Source of the DNA: Rhodospirillales bacterium
GTDB taxonomy: Bacteria > Pseudomonadota > Alphaproteobacteria > Dongiales > Dongiaceae
Reading direction: 5' to 3'
DNA length: 64,000 nucleotides
Assembly (NCBI GenBank): GCA_009885795.1
Contig: VFKA01000040.1
Location: 1-64,000, forward strand
The notes under the pieces were generated by a model. That model saw only the letters and a list, made by a program, of their open reading frames with translations. It was not told the origin of the DNA and made no database searches. Shown here in pieces: positions 12,511 through 21,847 of the stretch (position 1 is the stretch's first letter; every line of letters begins with the position of its first letter). Position numbers and translations under genes: made by a program.

Positions 12511-13287
12511 CTAACGATTCTTGAAGTTCGGTTTCCGCTTCTCGGTGAAGGCCGCCATGCCTTCCTTTTGATCCTCGGTCGCGAACGCGGCATGAAACAG
12601 GCGGCGCTCGAAGCGGATGCCCTCGGAGAGCGTCGTCTCATAGGCGCGATTGACGGATTCCTTAACCATGAGAACGATCGGCTGGGAGAAGCCGGCGATC
12701 TTGTCGGCGAGCTTCATCGCCTCGCCGAGAAGCTCGGCCGCCGGAACGATCCGGGCGACGAGGCCGGCACGTTCGGCCTCGACCGCGTCCATCATGCGGC
12801 CGGTCAGGCACATCTCCATGGCCTTCGACTTGCCGACGACGCGGGTCAGTCGCTGGGTGCCGCCGGCGCCCGGCAGCGCGCCGATGGTGATTTCCGGCTG
12901 CCCGAACTTGGCCGTGTCCGCGGCCAGGATGATGTCGCACATCATGGCGATTTCGCAGCCCCCGCCCAACGCATAGCCGGCTACCGCGGCAATCACGGGC
13001 TTGCGGCAATGGGCGACGCGCTCCCAGCCGCGGGTGATGAAGTCCCGGCGATAGACATCGACGAAATCGCGATCCTTCATTTCCTTGATGTCGGCGCCGG
13101 CCGCGAAGACCTTGTCGCCGCCGGTCAACACGATGGCGCCGATGGCGTCGTCGTATTCGAGGTCGTCGAAAACCCGGTTTAGTTCGACGATCAATTCGTC
13201 ACACAAGGCGTTGAGGGCCTGAGGGCGATTGAGCGTGACGAGCCCGACGCGACCGCGACGCTCGACCAGGACGTGGCGCAACGTCAT
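12511..13287 (-). CDS. enoyl-CoA hydratase (crotonase family)
   Basis: This is a 258-residue crotonase-fold protein expected to hydrate 2-enoyl-CoA in fatty-acid beta-oxidation. Both catalytic glutamates typical of true hydratases are present, in [13 protein letters not shown] and [21 protein letters not shown]. The oxyanion-hole segment AAGADIKEM is also there. The first glycine of the oxyanion region and the length match short-chain enoyl-CoA hydratase. It stands alone on the minus strand between rpsT and a small exported-protein gene. Confidence 0.95.
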   Translation of the reverse strand: MTLRHVLVERRGRVGLVTLNRPQALNALCDELIVELNRVFDDLEYDDAIGAIVLTGGDKVFAAGADIKEMKDRDFVDVYRRDFITRGWERVAHCRKPVIAAVAGYALGGGCEIAMMCDIILAADTAKFGQPEITIGALPGAGGTQRLTRVVGKSKAMEMCLTGRMMDAVEAERAGLVARIVPAAELLGEAMKLADKIAGFSQPIVLMVKESVNRAYETTLSEGIRFERRLFHAAFATEDQKEGMAAFTEKRKPNFKNR

Positions 13288-13319
13288 GTCATTCTCTCCA
13301 ACCTGGATTCAGCGGATTC

Positions 13320-13694
13320 TTATTCCGGCGACAGGGTATAGCGCAGTGTGAGCACGTCGCCGCCGAACACGTCGAGTTTCAAGACCTCGCCCTCGCGCAG
13401 GTAGCGCTCGCGCCCCGCCGCCGCCCAGCCCAGCCGCGGCAAGGTTTCGGCATAGAAGCCCGACACGCCGGCTTCGTCGACGGGGCCCGTCGCCCAGGCA
13501 ACGACGATGCGGCCATCGGTGGTGTCGAGACGAACCGCGGCGTCGCGCTGCTCGGTCAGGCCCGGCATCAACGGCACGTCCTCGAGCGTGGAGAGAAATG
13601 CCGTCGGTTCATCGGCAAGCCCCAGCCGCGGGGGCTGGAACATCGACAACGCCGCCAAGGCGGCCAGACAGGCAAGAAAAAGGCGACCGGCCAT
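13320..13694 (-). CDS. small exported protein of unknown function
   Basis: The product has 124 residues with a clear signal peptide (MAGRLFLACLAALAALSMF) and probable cleavage before ADEPTAF. The mature part has alternating strand-like stretches (RIVVAWATGP, KLDVFGGDVLTLRYTLSP) and no cysteines. I do not recognise a named family. It lies 64 bp downstream of mutM on the same strand, a neighbour often seen in related genomes, so it may be co-transcribed. A periplasmic role is inferred only from the signal peptide. Confidence 0.75.
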   Translation of the reverse strand: MAGRLFLACLAALAALSMFQPPRLGLADEPTAFLSTLEDVPLMPGLTEQRDAAVRLDTTDGRIVVAWATGPVDEAGVSGFYAETLPRLGWAAAGRERYLREGEVLKLDVFGGDVLTLRYTLSPE

Positions 13695-13758
13695 GGACGA
13701 TACATCTATCAGGCTGGCGCCGATCTGTCATGGCCCGCATCGCGGCGGCGGCCCGCTA

Positions 13759-14601
13759 TCAGCGCTGCCGGCGGGGGCAATAAAATGTGCCGCGGCCGGA
13801 CTGCGCGATCCGCTCGATGCCACCGGTGCGGGCAATCTCGCAAGCGCAGCCGGGGCAGGGCATGCCTTCGCGGCCGTAGACCGCCCAGAGATGCTGGAAA
13901 TACCCCAATTCGCCGTCGGGCTGGACGTAATCGCGCAAAGAGGATCCGCCGGCGGCGATCGCCTCGCGCAAGACGCCCTTGATCGATTGGGCGAGAAGGC
14001 GCGCGCGGTCGCCCTTTACGCTTCCCGCCCGGCGGCGCGGCGACAGGCCGGCACGAAAGAGACTCTCGCACGCATAGATGTTGCCGACACCGGCGACGAC
14101 GCGCTGGTCGAGCAGGGCCGCCTTGATGGACGTTTTCTTGCCGGCGAGCGCCCGGCCCAGCGCGGCGCCGTCGAAGCTGTCATCGAGCGGCTCCGGCCCC
14201 AGAGACTTTATCAAGCGGTGCCGGTCCAGCGACCCACGCGCCACCAAATCCATGACGCCGAAGCGCCGCGCGTCGTTATAGCGAACCACGATTCCGTCAT
14301 CGGTCTCGATCAGGATGTGGTCATGGGCTTCGGGCGCCGGCATCGGCGCCCGGCCGAGAAGCAGTCGGCCCGACATGCCCAGATGGCACAGCAGGACCAT
14401 ATCGTCGTCCAGATGAATGAGGATGTACTTGCCGCGGCGCCCGACACTTGTCACGCGCCGCCCTTGCAGGCGGGCGGCGAAGCGGGCCGGCAGCGGAAAG
14501 CGCAGATCCTTCCGCCGCTGAACGACGCGCACGAACCGGCGGCCGACGAGGCTACGGGCGAGGCCCCGGCAAACGGTCTCGACTTCGGGAAGTTCCGGCA
14601 T
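13759..14601 (-). CDS. mutM: formamidopyrimidine-DNA glycosylase (Fpg/MutM)
   Basis: This bifunctional glycosylase/AP lyase excises 8-oxoguanine. It starts with the catalytic MPELPEVETV (Pro2 nucleophile, Glu3), and has the conserved lysine block (KKTSIKAALLDQRVVAGVGNIYACESLF) and a helix-two-turn-helix. It ends in a zinc-finger-like segment. The finger has CPGC for the first pair, but the second pair reads YCPRRQR where the family normally has YCPRCQ. One zinc ligand cysteine therefore appears replaced by arginine (codon CGG, 13771-13773). Length (280) is otherwise normal. It is divergent from ubiE with 50 bp between starts. Confidence 0.95.
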   Translation of the reverse strand: MPELPEVETVCRGLARSLVGRRFVRVVQRRKDLRFPLPARFAARLQGRRVTSVGRRGKYILIHLDDDMVLLCHLGMSGRLLLGRAPMPAPEAHDHILIETDDGIVVRYNDARRFGVMDLVARGSLDRHRLIKSLGPEPLDDSFDGAALGRALAGKKTSIKAALLDQRVVAGVGNIYACESLFRAGLSPRRRAGSVKGDRARLLAQSIKGVLREAIAAGGSSLRDYVQPDGELGYFQHLWAVYGREGMPCPGCACEIARTGGIERIAQSGRGTFYCPRRQR

Positions 14602-14651
14602 GGGGGAAGCACCGTAGCGCGAGGCGGCGAGGGCGCGCTATCTTTATTGCC

Positions 14652-15413
14652 ATGATCGAGACCCCCCCGCGGCCCGATGAGGCCTGGTTCGGCTTCAAAC
14701 GCGTCGAGGCCGAAGCCAAGTCGGGCCTGGTGCGCGGCGTCTTCGACAGCGTCGCCGGCCGTTACGACCTCATGAACGACCTTATGTCCCTGGGGGTTCA
14801 CCGGTTTTGGAAGGACCGCATGGTGCGCCGCCTGGCGCCACGGCCGGGCGAGCACATGCTCGACGTTGCCGGAGGCACCGGCGACATCGCCTTCCGGATC
14901 ATCGGGCAAACCAAGGGCCGGGCGCGCGTCAGCGTCTGCGACCTGACGCCGGCCATGGTCCTGAGAGGACGCGAGCGCGCGATCGATCGAGGCATCGTCG
15001 CCGATATCGACTGGATCGCCGGCGACGCCGAGGCGCTGCCTTTCGCCGATATGAGCGTCGACGGCTACACCATCGCCTTTGGACTGCGCAACGTGACGCG
15101 GATTGGCGCGGCACTTCGGGAGGCCCGCCGGGTATTGCGGCCGGGCGGCCGGTTCCTGTGCCTGGAGTTCAGCCACGTCGCCGCGCCGGTCATCGACCGG
15201 ATTTACGATCTCTATTCCTTCAAGGTGTTACCGGCGCTGGGCGCGATGGTCGCGGGCGATGGCGACGCCTACCGGTACCTCGCCGAAAGCATTCGCCGAT
15301 TCCCCGGGCAGGCCGAATTGACGGAACTCATCGCCGGGGCGGGATTCGAGCGTGCCGGCTTTGAAAACCTGTCCGGCGGCATCGCCGCGCTGCATTCCGC
15401 CTGGCGGATCTAG
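14652..15413 (+). CDS. ubiE: ubiquinone/menaquinone biosynthesis C-methyltransferase
   Basis: UbiE is a SAM-dependent methyltransferase of quinone biosynthesis. The 253 residues include the UbiE signature near the N-terminus (VFDSVAGRYDLMNDLMSLGVHRFWK), SAM motif I LDVAGGTGDIAFR, and the second family signature (FGLRNVTRIGAALREARRVLRPGGRFLCLEFS). The ATG at 14652 is used; a longer frame opening at 14448 runs into the mutM promoter region and is not credible. It heads a plus-strand group that continues with ubiB, coaBC, dut and moeB/thiF. Confidence 0.97.
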   Translation: MIETPPRPDEAWFGFKRVEAEAKSGLVRGVFDSVAGRYDLMNDLMSLGVHRFWKDRMVRRLAPRPGEHMLDVAGGTGDIAFRIIGQTKGRARVSVCDLTPAMVLRGRERAIDRGIVADIDWIAGDAEALPFADMSVDGYTIAFGLRNVTRIGAALREARRVLRPGGRFLCLEFSHVAAPVIDRIYDLYSFKVLPALGAMVAGDGDAYRYLAESIRRFPGQAELTELIAGAGFERAGFENLSGGIAALHSAWRI

Positions 15414-15445
15414 TGTAACGACTCTGACACTTCGAACCCACCGGT

Positions 15446-15519
15446 GTCATGGCCGGGCTCGACCCGGCCATCCAGGAATCGGCGAAAAACCTGGATGCCC
15501 GGATCAAGTCCGGGCATGA
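15446..15519. repeat. palindromic intergenic repeat (family A)
   Basis: TCATGGCCGGGCTCGACCCGGCCATCCAGG and, 15 bases later, its near-inverse form a long cruciform (arms 15446-15475 and 15490-15519). Each arm is itself palindromic around CCGGG-N-CCCGG. The same core occurs as a single hairpin at 42958-42988. It lies in the ubiE-ubiB gap and resembles mobile palindromic repeats common in alphaproteobacteria. Confidence 0.7.
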
Positions 15520-15579
15520 CAAGGGGGCGAAAGTCGCGAGCGGAGGAAACATCCGATTGATCGACTACACTAGTTTCCA

Positions 15580-17148
15580 ATGATCCGAGGTCTTTGCCAT
15601 GTGGCCCGCCTGGTGGCGATCGCGCGCAATTTGGCGCGGCACGGCGCGCTTGCTCCGCTTGTCGAGGCGCTCGACAATGTCGGCGCCACGCCGGGCTGGC
15701 TGAAGCTGCTTCATTCGTTGCTGCCCCGCCCTGGAAACCGCGCGATCGGGACTTTACGTCCAGGCGAGCGGCTGGCGGCGGCGCTGGTAGCGCTCGGTCC
15801 CGCCTTCATCAAGTTCGGCCAGATGCTGTCGACGCGATCGGACCTTCTGGGCGATGAGGCGGCCGCCGACCTTTCCCGCTTGCAGGACCGGCTGGAGCCC
15901 TTCTCCGCGGCGGAGGCTCGCGAGACCATCGCGGCGCAGCTCGGCCGGCCGGTGGAGGCGTTGTTCCTCGCTTTCGACGACACGCCGGTATCGGCGGCGT
16001 CGATCGCCCAGGTTCACTTTGCCACGATTGCCACGGGGACCGATGACGCGGGCGAACCGCTGGAAGTCGCGGTCAAGGTCTTGCGCCCCGGCATCGAGCA
16101 GGCGTTCGGGCGCGACGTTGCGCTCTTGCGGTGGCTGGCGGAATGGATCGAACGCACGCAGCCGAGATTGCGGCGCCTCAAGCCCGTGGACGTCGTCGAG
16201 AGCTTCGCCGAGACCGTCAGGGTCGAGATGGATCTGCGCATGGAGGCGGCGGCGGCGGCGGAGCTTGCCGGGAATTTCCTCGGCGACTTGACTTATCGGG
16301 TGCCCGAGGTCGATTGGCAGCGCACCGCAAGGCGGGTTCTGACCTTGCGCCGGGTTACGGGAATCCCGATCGACGACCGCGACGGCCTGATCGCGGCCGG
16401 CCACGACCTGGACCGGGTCTTGACCCTGGCCGCCGCCATTTTCTTCAAGCAGACCTTTCGCGACGGCTACTTCCATGGCGACCAGCATCCCGGCAACATG
16501 TTCGTCGGGGCCGACGGAAACATCGGGGCGGTCGATTTCGGCATCATGGGCCGGCTCGACAAGAGGACGCGCCATTACCTGGCCGACATGTTGACGGCGT
16601 TCCTTCAACGCGACTACCGGCGGCTGGCGGATTTGCATTTCGACGCCGGCCTGGTTCCCGCGCACCGGTCGCGCGACGCCTTCGCCCAGGCCTGCCGCTC
16701 GATCGGCGAGCCCATCTTCGGCCGGGCGCTTGGCGACATTTCCTTCGCGTCGCTGTTGGGCCAGTTGTTTCGTCTGGGCGACGCCTTCGACATGGAAGTG
16801 CAGCCGCAGCTTCTGCTGCTGCAGAAGAACATGCTGATGGCGGAAGGGGTGAGCCGCCGGCTCAATCCGAGCCTCAACATATGGACGCTGGCGCAGCCCT
16901 TGATCGAGGAATGGGTGCGCGACAATCGGGGCCCCGAGGCGAGGATACGCCAAACCGGCGAGGCGCTGGCCGGGATCGTCGAGCGCCTGCCGGCGACCCT
17001 TGCATCGCTGGAAAAAGCGCTGGCGGCGGCTGGGAATCCGGGGAGTGAGGCGCGGCAATCGGCGCCCGCGTGGCGCGCGGCCGACTGGCTGCTGTTGGCC
17101 GCGATCGCGGCGACGGCCTTGGTGGCGATCCTGGCGCTGCTGGATTAG
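15580..17148 (+). CDS. ubiB: UbiB, ABC1/ADCK atypical kinase-like protein of ubiquinone biosynthesis
   Basis: The 522 residues carry the family hallmarks. The KxGQ motif lies in PAFIKFGQMLSTRSDLL, the Ala-rich nucleotide loop in SAASIAQVHF, the invariant lysine in VAVKVLRPG, the catalytic loop in FHGDQHPGNMF and the metal-binding motif in AVDFGIMGRLD. A C-terminal membrane helix (about 498-521, WLLLAAIAATALVAILALL) anchors it in the inner membrane. UbiB is needed for aerobic coenzyme Q synthesis as an ATPase aiding lipid intermediates. It follows ubiE after a 166-base gap that holds a palindromic repeat. Confidence 0.96.
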   Translation: MIRGLCHVARLVAIARNLARHGALAPLVEALDNVGATPGWLKLLHSLLPRPGNRAIGTLRPGERLAAALVALGPAFIKFGQMLSTRSDLLGDEAAADLSRLQDRLEPFSAAEARETIAAQLGRPVEALFLAFDDTPVSAASIAQVHFATIATGTDDAGEPLEVAVKVLRPGIEQAFGRDVALLRWLAEWIERTQPRLRRLKPVDVVESFAETVRVEMDLRMEAAAAAELAGNFLGDLTYRVPEVDWQRTARRVLTLRRVTGIPIDDRDGLIAAGHDLDRVLTLAAAIFFKQTFRDGYFHGDQHPGNMFVGADGNIGAVDFGIMGRLDKRTRHYLADMLTAFLQRDYRRLADLHFDAGLVPAHRSRDAFAQACRSIGEPIFGRALGDISFASLLGQLFRLGDAFDMEVQPQLLLLQKNMLMAEGVSRRLNPSLNIWTLAQPLIEEWVRDNRGPEARIRQTGEALAGIVERLPATLASLEKALAAAGNPGSEARQSAPAWRAADWLLLAAIAATALVAILALLD

Positions 17149-17195
17149 AGCGTATCCTTGCGCTCAAGCGGGGCCAGCCTTACCCTTGACGGACA

Positions 17196-18398
17196 ATGCT
17201 TTCGGGAAAGCGCATCCTTCTCATCGTGTCGGGCGGCATCGCCGCCTACAAGGCGCTCGACCTCATCCGCGCGTTGCGCAAGCGCGGGGCGGCGGTACGT
17301 TGCGTCTTGACCAAGGCCGGCGCCAGGTTCGTGACGCCGCTGTCGCTGGCCGCGCTGAGCGAAGACAAGGTCTATGGCGACCTGTTCTCGCTGACCGATG
17401 AGAGCGAGATGGGGCACATCAGGCTGTCGCGCGAGGCGGATCTTATCGTCGTGGCGCCAGCGAGCGCCGACATCATGGCCAAGTACGCGGCCGGGATGGC
17501 GAACGATCTGGCGACGACCGTGCTGCTGGCCGCCGACAAGCCGGTGCTGATGGCGCCGGCCATGAACCACCGCATGTGGGGAGCCAAGGCGACGCGGGAG
17601 AATCTGGCGATCCTGAAGCGGCGCGGCGTGCTCACCGTCGGACCCGACGAAGGCGACATGGCGTGCGGCGAGTTCGGCACCGGGCGCATGGCCGAGCCGC
17701 AAGACATCCTTGCCGCCATCGAAGCGCATTTCGGCGCCGGCGCGCCCTTGAGCGGCCGGCGCGCGCTGGTGACCAGCGGTCCGACCTATGAGCGGATCGA
17801 CCCGGTGCGTTATCTCGCAAACCGTTCCTCGGGACGCCAAGGCCACGCCATCGCCGGCGCCCTGGCGCGGGCCGGCGCCCGGACGATCCTGGTTTCGGGA
17901 CCAACCGGCGAACCCGATCCGCCGGGGGTTGACGTGCGCCGCGTCGAAACCGCCGAGGAAATGCTGGCAGCCTGCCGGGCCGCGCTGCCCGTCGATGTCG
18001 CCGTCTGCGCCGCCGCCGTGAGCGATTGGAAAATCGCCAACGCCCGGCCCCAGAAGATCAAGAAAGGCGGCCAAGCACCACAAATCAAGCTGGCCGACAA
18101 CCCGGACATCCTGAAGTTGCTGGCGGCGGCCGGCAAGCGGCGCCCGCGCCTGGTCGTCGGCTTCGCCGCCGAGACCGAGAACCTGATCGCCAACGCCAAG
18201 GCCAAGCTTAAGGCGAAGGGCGCCGATTGGATCGTCGCCAACGACGTGTCCGCCAAGGGGGGCGCCATGGGCGGGCCCGACAACAAGGTGCACCTGGTAA
18301 CCAAGAGCGGTGTCGAATCCTGGCCGCGCTTGAATAAGAACGAGGTGGCGCGGCGGCTGACCTTGCAAATTGTCGGCGCTTTGGCTGGAAAGACGTGA
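17196..18398 (+). CDS. coaBC: bifunctional phosphopantothenoylcysteine decarboxylase / phosphopantothenate-cysteine ligase
   Basis: CoaBC carries out two steps of coenzyme A synthesis. The N-terminal CoaC flavoprotein domain (about 1-185) starts [17 protein letters not shown] and carries the PAMNHRMW substrate loop. The C-terminal CoaB domain (about 190-400) has [21 protein letters not shown] and the AAVSDWK segment. Length 400 is standard. Its stop overlaps the dut start by 4 bp (GTGA). Confidence 0.97.
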   Translation: MLSGKRILLIVSGGIAAYKALDLIRALRKRGAAVRCVLTKAGARFVTPLSLAALSEDKVYGDLFSLTDESEMGHIRLSREADLIVVAPASADIMAKYAAGMANDLATTVLLAADKPVLMAPAMNHRMWGAKATRENLAILKRRGVLTVGPDEGDMACGEFGTGRMAEPQDILAAIEAHFGAGAPLSGRRALVTSGPTYERIDPVRYLANRSSGRQGHAIAGALARAGARTILVSGPTGEPDPPGVDVRRVETAEEMLAACRAALPVDVAVCAAAVSDWKIANARPQKIKKGGQAPQIKLADNPDILKLLAAAGKRRPRLVVGFAAETENLIANAKAKLKAKGADWIVANDVSAKGGAMGGPDNKVHLVTKSGVESWPRLNKNEVARRLTLQIVGALAGKT

Positions 18399-18886
18399 CC
18401 GATCGCGTCGTCATCGAGATAACGCGCCTGGCGAATGGGCGGGATCTGCCCTTGCCGGCCTATGCCAGCGCCGGCGCCGCCGGCATGGATCTCCACGCGG
18501 CGGTGGCCGCCGACACCGTGGTGGCGCCGGGCGAGCGAGCCTTGATCCCGACCGGTATCGCCATCGCGCTGCCGGCCGGATTCGAGGCGCAGATTCGCCC
18601 GCGTTCGGGCCTGGCGCTCAAGGCCGGGGTCACGCTGCTGAACGCGCCGGGGACGATCGATGCCGATTACCGCGGCGAGATCGCGGTGATCCTGATGAAT
18701 TTCGGCCGCGAGCCGTTCGTGGCGCGGCGCGGCGACCGCATCGCGCAACTGGTCGTGGCGCCGGTCGTCCACGCGACTTGGACCGAAGTCGCGACGCTTG
18801 CGGTTAGCGGCCGGGGCGCGGGTGGCTTCGGCTCGACCGGCGGATCGGCCCCGTTGGGCCAAAGGGCCTCCAAACACAACAAATGA
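18395..18886 (+). CDS. dut: deoxyuridine 5'-triphosphate nucleotidohydrolase (dUTPase)
   Basis: This trimeric dUTPase removes dUTP and supplies dUMP. All five motifs can be seen: [47 protein letters not shown], and the C-terminal ATP-like loop [12 protein letters not shown]. It begins at GTG 18395, overlapping coaBC, and its stop overlaps the next gene by 4 bp (ATGA). The coaBC-dut-moeB/thiF trio is therefore translationally coupled. It has 163 residues. Confidence 0.97.
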   Translation: MTDRVVIEITRLANGRDLPLPAYASAGAAGMDLHAAVAADTVVAPGERALIPTGIAIALPAGFEAQIRPRSGLALKAGVTLLNAPGTIDADYRGEIAVILMNFGREPFVARRGDRIAQLVVAPVVHATWTEVATLAVSGRGAGGFGSTGGSAPLGQRASKHNK

Positions 18887-19686
18887 CCGAGGCGGCCGAA
18901 CTCAGCGACCAGGATTTCGAGCGCTACGCCCGACACCTCATCCTCGATGAGATCGGGGAGGCCGGCCAGGCCCGGCTGTTGCGCTCGCGGGTGCTGGTCG
19001 TGGGCGCGGGTGGGCTCGGCGCCCCGGCGCTGCTCTACCTCGCGGCCGCCGGCGTTGGCACGATCGGCATCGTCGACGACGACGTGGTCGAGCTTTCGAA
19101 CCTGCAGCGCCAGATCATCCACGCGACGGAACGCATCGGCGCGCCGAAGACCGCCAGCGCCACGGAGGCCCTGCACCGGGTGAATCCGGGCGTTCGTGTC
19201 GAGCCTCATCAGCTCCGCCTGGTGGCGGCCAACGCGCGCGGCCTGGTTCGCGGCTACGACATCGTCGTCGATGGCAGCGACAATTTCGCCACCCGGTTCC
19301 TGGTGAACGACACCTGTTTCGCCGAGGGCAAGACCTTGGTCAGCGCGGCGCTGTTGCGCTTCGACGCCCAGATTTCGACCTTCAAGGCGCATCTGGGGCC
19401 GCCGCACCCTTGCTATCGGTGCCTGTTTCCCGAACCGCCGCCGCCGGGGCTGGTCCCGCGCTGCGAGGAAGCCGGGATTCTGGGGGCTTTGGCCGGCACT
19501 GTCGGGAGCCTGCAAGCGATCGAGACGGTGAAGGAGCTTCTGGGCCTGGGCGAGAGCCTGTCCGGGTGGCTCCTGCTCTATGAGTCCCTCGAGGCTACTT
19601 TCCGCAAGATCAGGGTCCCACGCGACCCGAATTGCGCGCTTTGCGGAGGGGTGGCCCCCAGGGCCGGATTAGCCGGATTAGATTGA
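18883..19686 (+). CDS. HesA/MoeB/ThiF family sulfur-carrier adenylyltransferase
   Basis: This is an E1-like enzyme of 267 residues that adenylates the C-terminus of a ThiS- or MoaD-type sulfur carrier. It has the Rossmann loop [21 protein letters not shown], the [12 protein letters not shown] motif, the [14 protein letters not shown] segment and two zinc-binding CxxC pairs (CYRC and CALC). A C-terminal rhodanese domain, present in some MoeB homologues, is absent. Without a carrier gene nearby I cannot decide between molybdopterin and thiamin pathways. Confidence 0.93.
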   Translation: MTEAAELSDQDFERYARHLILDEIGEAGQARLLRSRVLVVGAGGLGAPALLYLAAAGVGTIGIVDDDVVELSNLQRQIIHATERIGAPKTASATEALHRVNPGVRVEPHQLRLVAANARGLVRGYDIVVDGSDNFATRFLVNDTCFAEGKTLVSAALLRFDAQISTFKAHLGPPHPCYRCLFPEPPPPGLVPRCEEAGILGALAGTVGSLQAIETVKELLGLGESLSGWLLLYESLEATFRKIRVPRDPNCALCGGVAPRAGLAGLD

Positions 19687-19783
19687 TCCTTACATTAAAT
19701 TGCCTCGGGCGGCCCGGCCGAATCATGCTATAGGGCCAGCCGGTGCGCTGTTGTTTCACTCAATTGATCGAGGAGAACGCTCA

Positions 19784-19921
19784 ATGACTAGTTTGCTAAA
19801 GGGGATTCTGGCCGTGTTCGCCCTGATGGGCTTGCTGGCCGTGGCCGCCTGCGATGATGCGGAAGAGCAGACCACAACCGAACCCACGGCCGAGACGACG
19901 GCCGAGAGCGCCACGACCTAA
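19784..19921 (+). CDS. small lipoprotein (45 residues)
   Basis: This short gene is preceded by AGGAG nine bases before the ATG. The product has a hydrophobic signal (LLKGILAVFALMGLLAVAAC), a lipobox (AVAAC) with cysteine at residue 23, and a mature tail of acidic residues and threonines (DDAEEQTTTEPTAETTAES). It is entericidin-like in size and layout but has no sequence match that I can name. The Asp at +2 after the cysteine would favour inner-membrane retention by the rule known from enterobacteria. Confidence 0.75.
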   Translation: MTSLLKGILAVFALMGLLAVAACDDAEEQTTTEPTAETTAESATT

Positions 19922-19997
19922 CACCGCAGCCTCGCGGCTCGACCATCGAATTCCCAAGGGGCGCTCGGATCGGCAAGGTCCGGGCGCCCGTTCGTTT

Positions 19998-20981
19998 TCA
20001 GAACATCGCTTCAAGCACCCGGTCGGGCGGCTTGTGGCCGTCGGCGAAGGTCTTGATGTTGACGATGACCTTCTCGCCCATGTCGGTGCGGCCTTCGATC
20101 GTGGCCGAGCCCATATGCGGCAGCAGCACGACGCTGTCGAGTTTCAAGAGCTTCGGGTTCACCGCCGGTTCGTGTTCGAACACGTCGAGACCGGCGCCGG
20201 CGAGCTCGTTTTTCTCGAGCATGCGCGTGAGCGCGTTCTCGTCGATCACCTCGCCCCGCGAGGTGTTGACGACATAGGCGTGGCGCTGCAGGAGCTTGAG
20301 CCGGCGGGCCGACAACAGATGATAGGTCGCCGGCGTATGGGGGCAATTGACCGAAATGATGTCCATGCGCGACAGCATCTGATCGAGGCTTTCCCAATAG
20401 GTCGCTTCGAGGGACGCTTCGAGTTCGGACTGGACGCGGCGGCGATTGTGGTAATGGATCGCGAGGCCGAAACCCTTCGCCCGGCGCGCGACCGCGCTGC
20501 CGATGCGTCCCATGCCGATGATGCCGAGCCGCTTGCCCCAAATGCGCTGGCCCAACATGGAGGTGGGGCTCCAGCCGCTCCAATTGCCCGAGCGGATGAG
20601 GCGCTCCCCCTCGATCAGGCGCCGCGGCACCGCGAGGATGAGGGCCATGGTCATGTCCGCCGTGTCCTCGGTGAGTACGCCCGGCGTGTTGGTGACGGTG
20701 ATGGCGCGCTGGCGGGCGGATTTGAGGTCGATGTGGTCGACGCCGGTGCCGAACGAGGCGATGAGCTTCAAACGCGGGCCGGCTTGCGAGAGGATCGCGG
20801 CATCGATGCGGTCGGTGACGGTGGGCACCAGCACGTCCGCGTCCTTGACCGCCTCGACGAGCTGGCTTTGCGTCATCGGAGCATCGCTAAGATTGAGGCG
20901 CGCGTCGAACAGCTCCATCATCCGCGTTTCGATCGGATCGGGCAGTTTGCGCGTGACGATGACGATGGGTCTTGGCGGCAT
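19998..20981 (-). CDS. D-isomer specific 2-hydroxyacid dehydrogenase (glyoxylate/hydroxypyruvate reductase type)
   Basis: This NAD(P)-dependent dehydrogenase of 327 residues has the catalytic Arg-Glu-His triad in NTSRGEVIDE, GLDVFEHEP and LLPHMGSAT. The dinucleotide-binding loop is GIIGMGRIGSAVARRA. The arginines after the second beta strand (HNRRR) suggest NADP preference. Glyoxylate or hydroxypyruvate is the likely substrate, but 2-ketogluconate reductases look alike. The ATG at 20981 (MPPRPIVIVTRKLP) is chosen over one 12 codons upstream. Confidence 0.92.
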   Translation of the reverse strand: MPPRPIVIVTRKLPDPIETRMMELFDARLNLSDAPMTQSQLVEAVKDADVLVPTVTDRIDAAILSQAGPRLKLIASFGTGVDHIDLKSARQRAITVTNTPGVLTEDTADMTMALILAVPRRLIEGERLIRSGNWSGWSPTSMLGQRIWGKRLGIIGMGRIGSAVARRAKGFGLAIHYHNRRRVQSELEASLEATYWESLDQMLSRMDIISVNCPHTPATYHLLSARRLKLLQRHAYVVNTSRGEVIDENALTRMLEKNELAGAGLDVFEHEPAVNPKLLKLDSVVLLPHMGSATIEGRTDMGEKVIVNIKTFADGHKPPDRVLEAMF

Positions 20982-21084
20982 GGCCGGGGCTGATAATGAA
21001 GATGCCTGCCATAGCAAGCCCTCCTATCCTTGTCCAGCGAGGGGCTGGGTGGTGCCAGGGCAATCGCATTTGAGCGTATCGGGT

Positions 21085-21220
21085 TTCCTCGCCCTTCGTC
21101 CCTCGACAAGCTCGGGATGAGGACGCGCCCTTTCGGGCGCTCCTCAGGTGAGGAAACCCCGAGAGTGCCTCATGGTGAGGAGGCCGCGCCAGCGGCCGTT
21201 TCGAACCAAGAGGCACCGGT
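21085..21220. repeat. composite intergenic repeat (family B)
   Basis: The region contains CCCTCGACAAGCTCGGGATGAGG followed by GCGCCC-TTTC-GGGCGC (21125-21140) and several TCCTCA/TGAGG inversions. The core GACGCGCCCTTT.GGGCGCTCCTCA is shared with 4828-4850. A relative with the CTTCGACAGGCTCAGGGTGAGG sequence is at 24214-24273. Related elements are scattered through many alphaproteobacterial genomes. The whole 20982-21314 gap shows no gene. Confidence 0.6.
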
Positions 21221-21314
21221 TGGGTCAAATGCGATAGCCCTGTGGGTGGTGCTTGACCGGTATCTTTAGCGTCGGTCATGGTGCGGGGTCCGATGAATTC
21301 AGGGAGATCGATGC

Positions 21315-21830
21315 ATGAGCGGCGCCGAAAACGTCCGGCGGCGGGCCTGCCGAATCTTCGCGATTGGCGCGGCTCTAGCCGGAACGCTGGCAATGGCGGC
21401 GCCGGCGCCGGCGGATCAGGATCGGCCGCTGCCGCGTTTCGTGTCGCTGCGATCGGACAAGATCAACCTGCGCACCGGCCCCGGCACGAACTATCCGGTC
21501 GAATGGGTCTATACGCGCCGGCGCATGCCGGTCGAGGTGACGGCCGAGTTCGAGAATTGGCGGAAGATCCGCGACTGGAAGGGCACGGAAGGCTGGGTCC
21601 ACCAAAGCATGATCGACGGCCGGCGCACGGCGCTCGTCGTCGGTGGGATTCGGGTGTTGCGCCTTGCCGCGGCCGATGAATCGGGCCCGGTGGCGCGGGT
21701 CGAGCCGGGAGTCATCGGCCTCATCCTCGAATGCGATCCGGATTGGTGCCGGATCGAGGTCGATGGCTATCTCGGCTGGCTGCGCCGCGACGCGTTCCAT
21801 GGCGTTTATCCCGACGAGCGGATCGAGTAA
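21315..21830 (+). CDS. exported protein with two bacterial SH3-like domains
   Basis: This 171-residue protein has an N-terminal signal region (GAALAGTLAMAAPAPA) and a typical SH3b domain (RFVSLRSDKINLRTGPGTNYPVEWVYTRR ... WRKIRDWKGTEGWVHQSMI). A second, weaker SH3-like unit follows (RVEPGVIGLILECDPDWCRIEVDGYLGWLRRDAFHGVYPDE). Such proteins bind peptidoglycan or other envelope ligands in the periplasm. Members with this SH3 pair are frequent in alphaproteobacteria near 2-hydroxyacid dehydrogenase genes. No catalytic domain is present. Confidence 0.9.
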   Translation: MSGAENVRRRACRIFAIGAALAGTLAMAAPAPADQDRPLPRFVSLRSDKINLRTGPGTNYPVEWVYTRRRMPVEVTAEFENWRKIRDWKGTEGWVHQSMIDGRRTALVVGGIRVLRLAAADESGPVARVEPGVIGLILECDPDWCRIEVDGYLGWLRRDAFHGVYPDERIE

Positions 21831-21847
21831 GCCCAGAGGGCGGCAAG

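Noticed and set aside
15580-17148. Insertion sequences, prophage or CRISPR anywhere in the window
   Set aside because: No transposase, integrase, phage structural gene (apart from one lysozyme-like protein) or evenly spaced direct repeats were seen on reading the window.
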